Shown here: positions 5,804 through 7,340 of the stretch, in pieces
Numbering within the stretch: the first letter of the stretch is position 1
How the letters are laid out: each line of letters starts with the position of its first letter
NCBI GenBank assembly: GCA_030656535.1
Contig: JAUSPL010000268.1
Span: 1 to 7,340 of the forward strand
DNA: 7,340 bases
Reading direction: 5' to 3'
Source: Gemmobacter sp.
GTDB taxonomy: Bacteria > Pseudomonadota > Alphaproteobacteria > Rhodobacterales > Rhodobacteraceae
Translations under genes and position numbers: made by a program
The notes under the pieces: generated by a model
Told to the model about the DNA's origin: nothing
The model's input: the letters and a program-made list of their open reading frames with translations, nothing else
Databases searched by the model: none

Positions 5804-7108
5804 ATGCCAGACACACCACCGTCCGCCCCATGGGCGATCATCGGTGCGGGGCCGATGGGCATTGCGACCGCCAAGGTTTTTTACGGGCTTGGCCTGCCCT
5901 TTGTCGGGTTCGACTTGAACAGCGACGTCGGCGGGCTGTGGGATATCGACGCCCCCCGGTCCACGATGTACGACAGCGCGCATCTGATTTCGTCACGGAC
6001 CAAGACACAGTTCACCGATTTCCCGATGGCCGAGGATGTCCCGGACTATCCGTCGCACAAACGGGTGCTGGCCTATTTCCGGGACTATGCCGATCATTTC
6101 GACCTGCGCCGCCACTATCATTTCGGGGCTGAGGTCCTGTCTTGCGTTCCCGACGACACCGGCTGGACCCTGCGCTGGCGCAAGGATGGCGCAGACCACA
6201 CCGGGCGGTTCCGCGGCGTCCTGATCTGCAATGGCACTTTGTCGGAGCCCAACATGCCGGTCTTTCCCGGCCACTTCGACGGCGCGCTGATCCATTCGTC
6301 AAAATACCGAAGCCCAAGCCAGTTTACCGGCAAACGGGTTCTGGTCGTGGGCGCGGGCAATTCAGGCTGCGACATCGCGGTGGACGCGATCCATCACGCG
6401 GTCAGCTGCGATCTGTCGATGCGCCGAGGCTATCATTTTGTGCCAAAATACGTCTTTGGACGCCCCGCAGACACCATCGGCGGGGCGATCCGGCTGCCCA
6501 TGTGGCTCAAGCGGCGGGTCGACGGCCTGATCCTGTCATGGTTCGTTGGTGACGCGCAAAAACTCGGGTTTCCAAAACCGGATCACCAGCTGTACGAATC
6601 GCACCCCGTAGTGAATTCGCAGGTCCTGTTTCATGCGGGCCATGGCGACCTGCGGGTCCGACCGGACATCACCCGACTGGACGGAAACACGGTCTGTTTC
6701 AAGGACGGGACCAGCGGCGACTATGACATGATCCTTGCCGCAACCGGATACCGGCTGCACTACCCGTTCATCGACCAAAGCCTATTGAACTGGCAAGGTG
6801 ACGCCCCGCACCTTTATCTGAACTGCATGCACCCTGATCGCGACGATCTGTTCGTGATGGGGATGATTGAGGCCACCGGTCTGGGCTGGCAGGGCAGGCA
6901 CGATCAGGCCGAACTGGTCGGGCGCTATATCCAGCGATTGGACAGCCCCGGGGCCGCGACGATCCGCCAACAAAAGTCGCGAGGATTCAGGCGTGCGACG
7001 GGTGGGATGCGTTACTTGAACCTGCCACGTATGGCCTATTACGTCGACAAGACGACCTACTTGCGGACGCTGCACCGCGCCATCCGCAAACTGGGGGGCG
7101 TGGCGTGA
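5804..7108 (+). CDS. Flavin-containing monooxygenase (FMO-type, class B)
   Basis: A 434-residue FAD- and NADPH-dependent monooxygenase. Such enzymes form a flavin C4a-hydroperoxide and insert oxygen at nitrogen, sulfur or other soft nucleophiles. Seen in order: the FAD-binding GAGPMG (14-19) in the first beta-alpha-beta unit, VGGLWD (42-47), the FMO signature F-x-G-x3-H-x3-Y at F158, G160, H164 and Y168, the NADPH-binding GAGNSG (183-188) inside KRVLVVGAGNSGCDIA, and the ATGY motif (313-316). The signature ends in Tyr, as in FMOs, and not Trp-Pro or Trp-Asp as in Baeyer-Villiger enzymes. It lacks the features I remember of trimethylamine monooxygenase (Tmm), so I do not assign that substrate. 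No membrane anchor is apparent, so it should be cytoplasmic. The gene is divergent from tetR and its TGA overlaps the GTG of the transporter gene, so the two products are probably made together and share a substrate or product. Confidence 0.9.
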   Translation: MPDTPPSAPWAIIGAGPMGIATAKVFYGLGLPFVGFDLNSDVGGLWDIDAPRSTMYDSAHLISSRTKTQFTDFPMAEDVPDYPSHKRVLAYFRDYADHFDLRRHYHFGAEVLSCVPDDTGWTLRWRKDGADHTGRFRGVLICNGTLSEPNMPVFPGHFDGALIHSSKYRSPSQFTGKRVLVVGAGNSGCDIAVDAIHHAVSCDLSMRRGYHFVPKYVFGRPADTIGGAIRLPMWLKRRVDGLILSWFVGDAQKLGFPKPDHQLYESHPVVNSQVLFHAGHGDLRVRPDITRLDGNTVCFKDGTSGDYDMILAATGYRLHYPFIDQSLLNWQGDAPHLYLNCMHPDRDDLFVMGMIEATGLGWQGRHDQAELVGRYIQRLDSPGAATIRQQKSRGFRRATGGMRYLNLPRMAYYVDKTTYLRTLHRAIRKLGGVA

Positions 7109-7340
7109 CCGATATCGACACAGTCACGCTGAACTTTTCGCCCGCCAGCCTGACGCTTTTGAATGCCATCCTTGCTGTGGTGATGTTTGCCATCGCGCTG
7201 GACCTCAAGCCAGCTGATTTCAGGACCTTTTTGCGCAACCCCAAACCGCTGCTAGTGGGGCTGGCGTCACAGTTTCTTGTGCTGCCTGCGCTGACCTTCT
7301 TGTTGGTCCTGATGACGACACCGCGGCCGTCAATCGCGCT
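7105..7340 (+). CDS. Bile acid:sodium symporter (BASS) family transporter, 3' end cut off
   Basis: Only the first 78 codons are present; the frame is open to the window edge. Starting at GTG 7105, which overlaps the monooxygenase TGA by four bases (GTGA), the product has two hydrophobic segments: about residues 17-32 (LTLLNAILAVVMFAIALDL) and about 49-68 (LLVGLASQFLVLPALTFLLV), joined by a short loop with KPADFRTFLRNPK. The pattern of a first helix ending in MFAIALDLKPADF, then RNPKPLLVG and QFLVLPAL, is typical of the N-terminus of BASS/SBF proteins, which have about ten helices and move organic acids or sulfated compounds with sodium across the inner membrane. A G-rich stretch (GGGGGG at 7093-7098) is a possible ribosome binding site, but coupling to the upstream stop is likelier. 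Whether it imports or exports cannot be told from this fragment. Confidence 0.85.
   Translation, partial: MTDIDTVTLNFSPASLTLLNAILAVVMFAIALDLKPADFRTFLRNPKPLLVGLASQFLVLPALTFLLVLMTTPRPSIA

Noticed and set aside
1..7340. Search for tRNA or rRNA genes, CRISPR repeats, insertion-sequence ends, toxin-antitoxin pairs or defence genes
   Set aside because: The window is filled by eight ordinary genes with short gaps; no repeats with regular spacing, transposase motifs or tRNA-like folds were seen by eye.

Overview
The window looks like chromosomal DNA from an alphaproteobacterium, most likely Rhodobacteraceae (Roseobacter group). This rests on the high-GC coding bias, the protein families present and their arrangement, which I judged from memory and not by a search. 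It is almost fully coding: eight genes, the first and last cut by the window edges, and no gap over about 70 bases. I saw no RNA genes, insertion sequences, phage genes or CRISPR arrays.

Layout: (1) A LysR-family regulator (+) enters from the left edge and ends at 839. (2) A tight minus-strand operon runs from 3333 down to 869: a stand-alone CinA-type molybdopterin-binding-domain protein, a GNAT acetyltransferase, and a secreted OmpA-family peptidoglycan-binding protein. LysR and ompA converge, and a strong hairpin inside the last codons of ompA sits just past the LysR stop. (3) sfsA and map form a plus-strand pair diverging from the cinA-like gene across only 46 bases. A near-consensus promoter for the cinA-like gene lies there, its -35 inside sfsA, and its TATA core could also serve sfsA from the other strand. 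(4) A TetR-family regulator (-) converges on map and carries a likely intrinsic terminator whose stem contains its own stop codon. (5) Divergent from tetR across 68 AT-rich bases is an FMO-type flavin monooxygenase (+), overlapping by 4 bases the start of a bile-acid:sodium-symporter (BASS) family transporter that runs off the right edge.

Genes 2 to 5 (cinA-like to map) look mostly like housekeeping functions: nucleotide or cofactor clean-up, acetylation, envelope anchoring, SfsA, and N-terminal methionine removal. The accessory-looking part is the regulator-monooxygenase-transporter cassette at the right end. It probably handles a small organic compound under TetR control, but its substrate cannot be read from sequence. 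I did not find convincing evidence of a wholly new system; this cassette and the compact promoter and terminator arrangements are the most interesting items.
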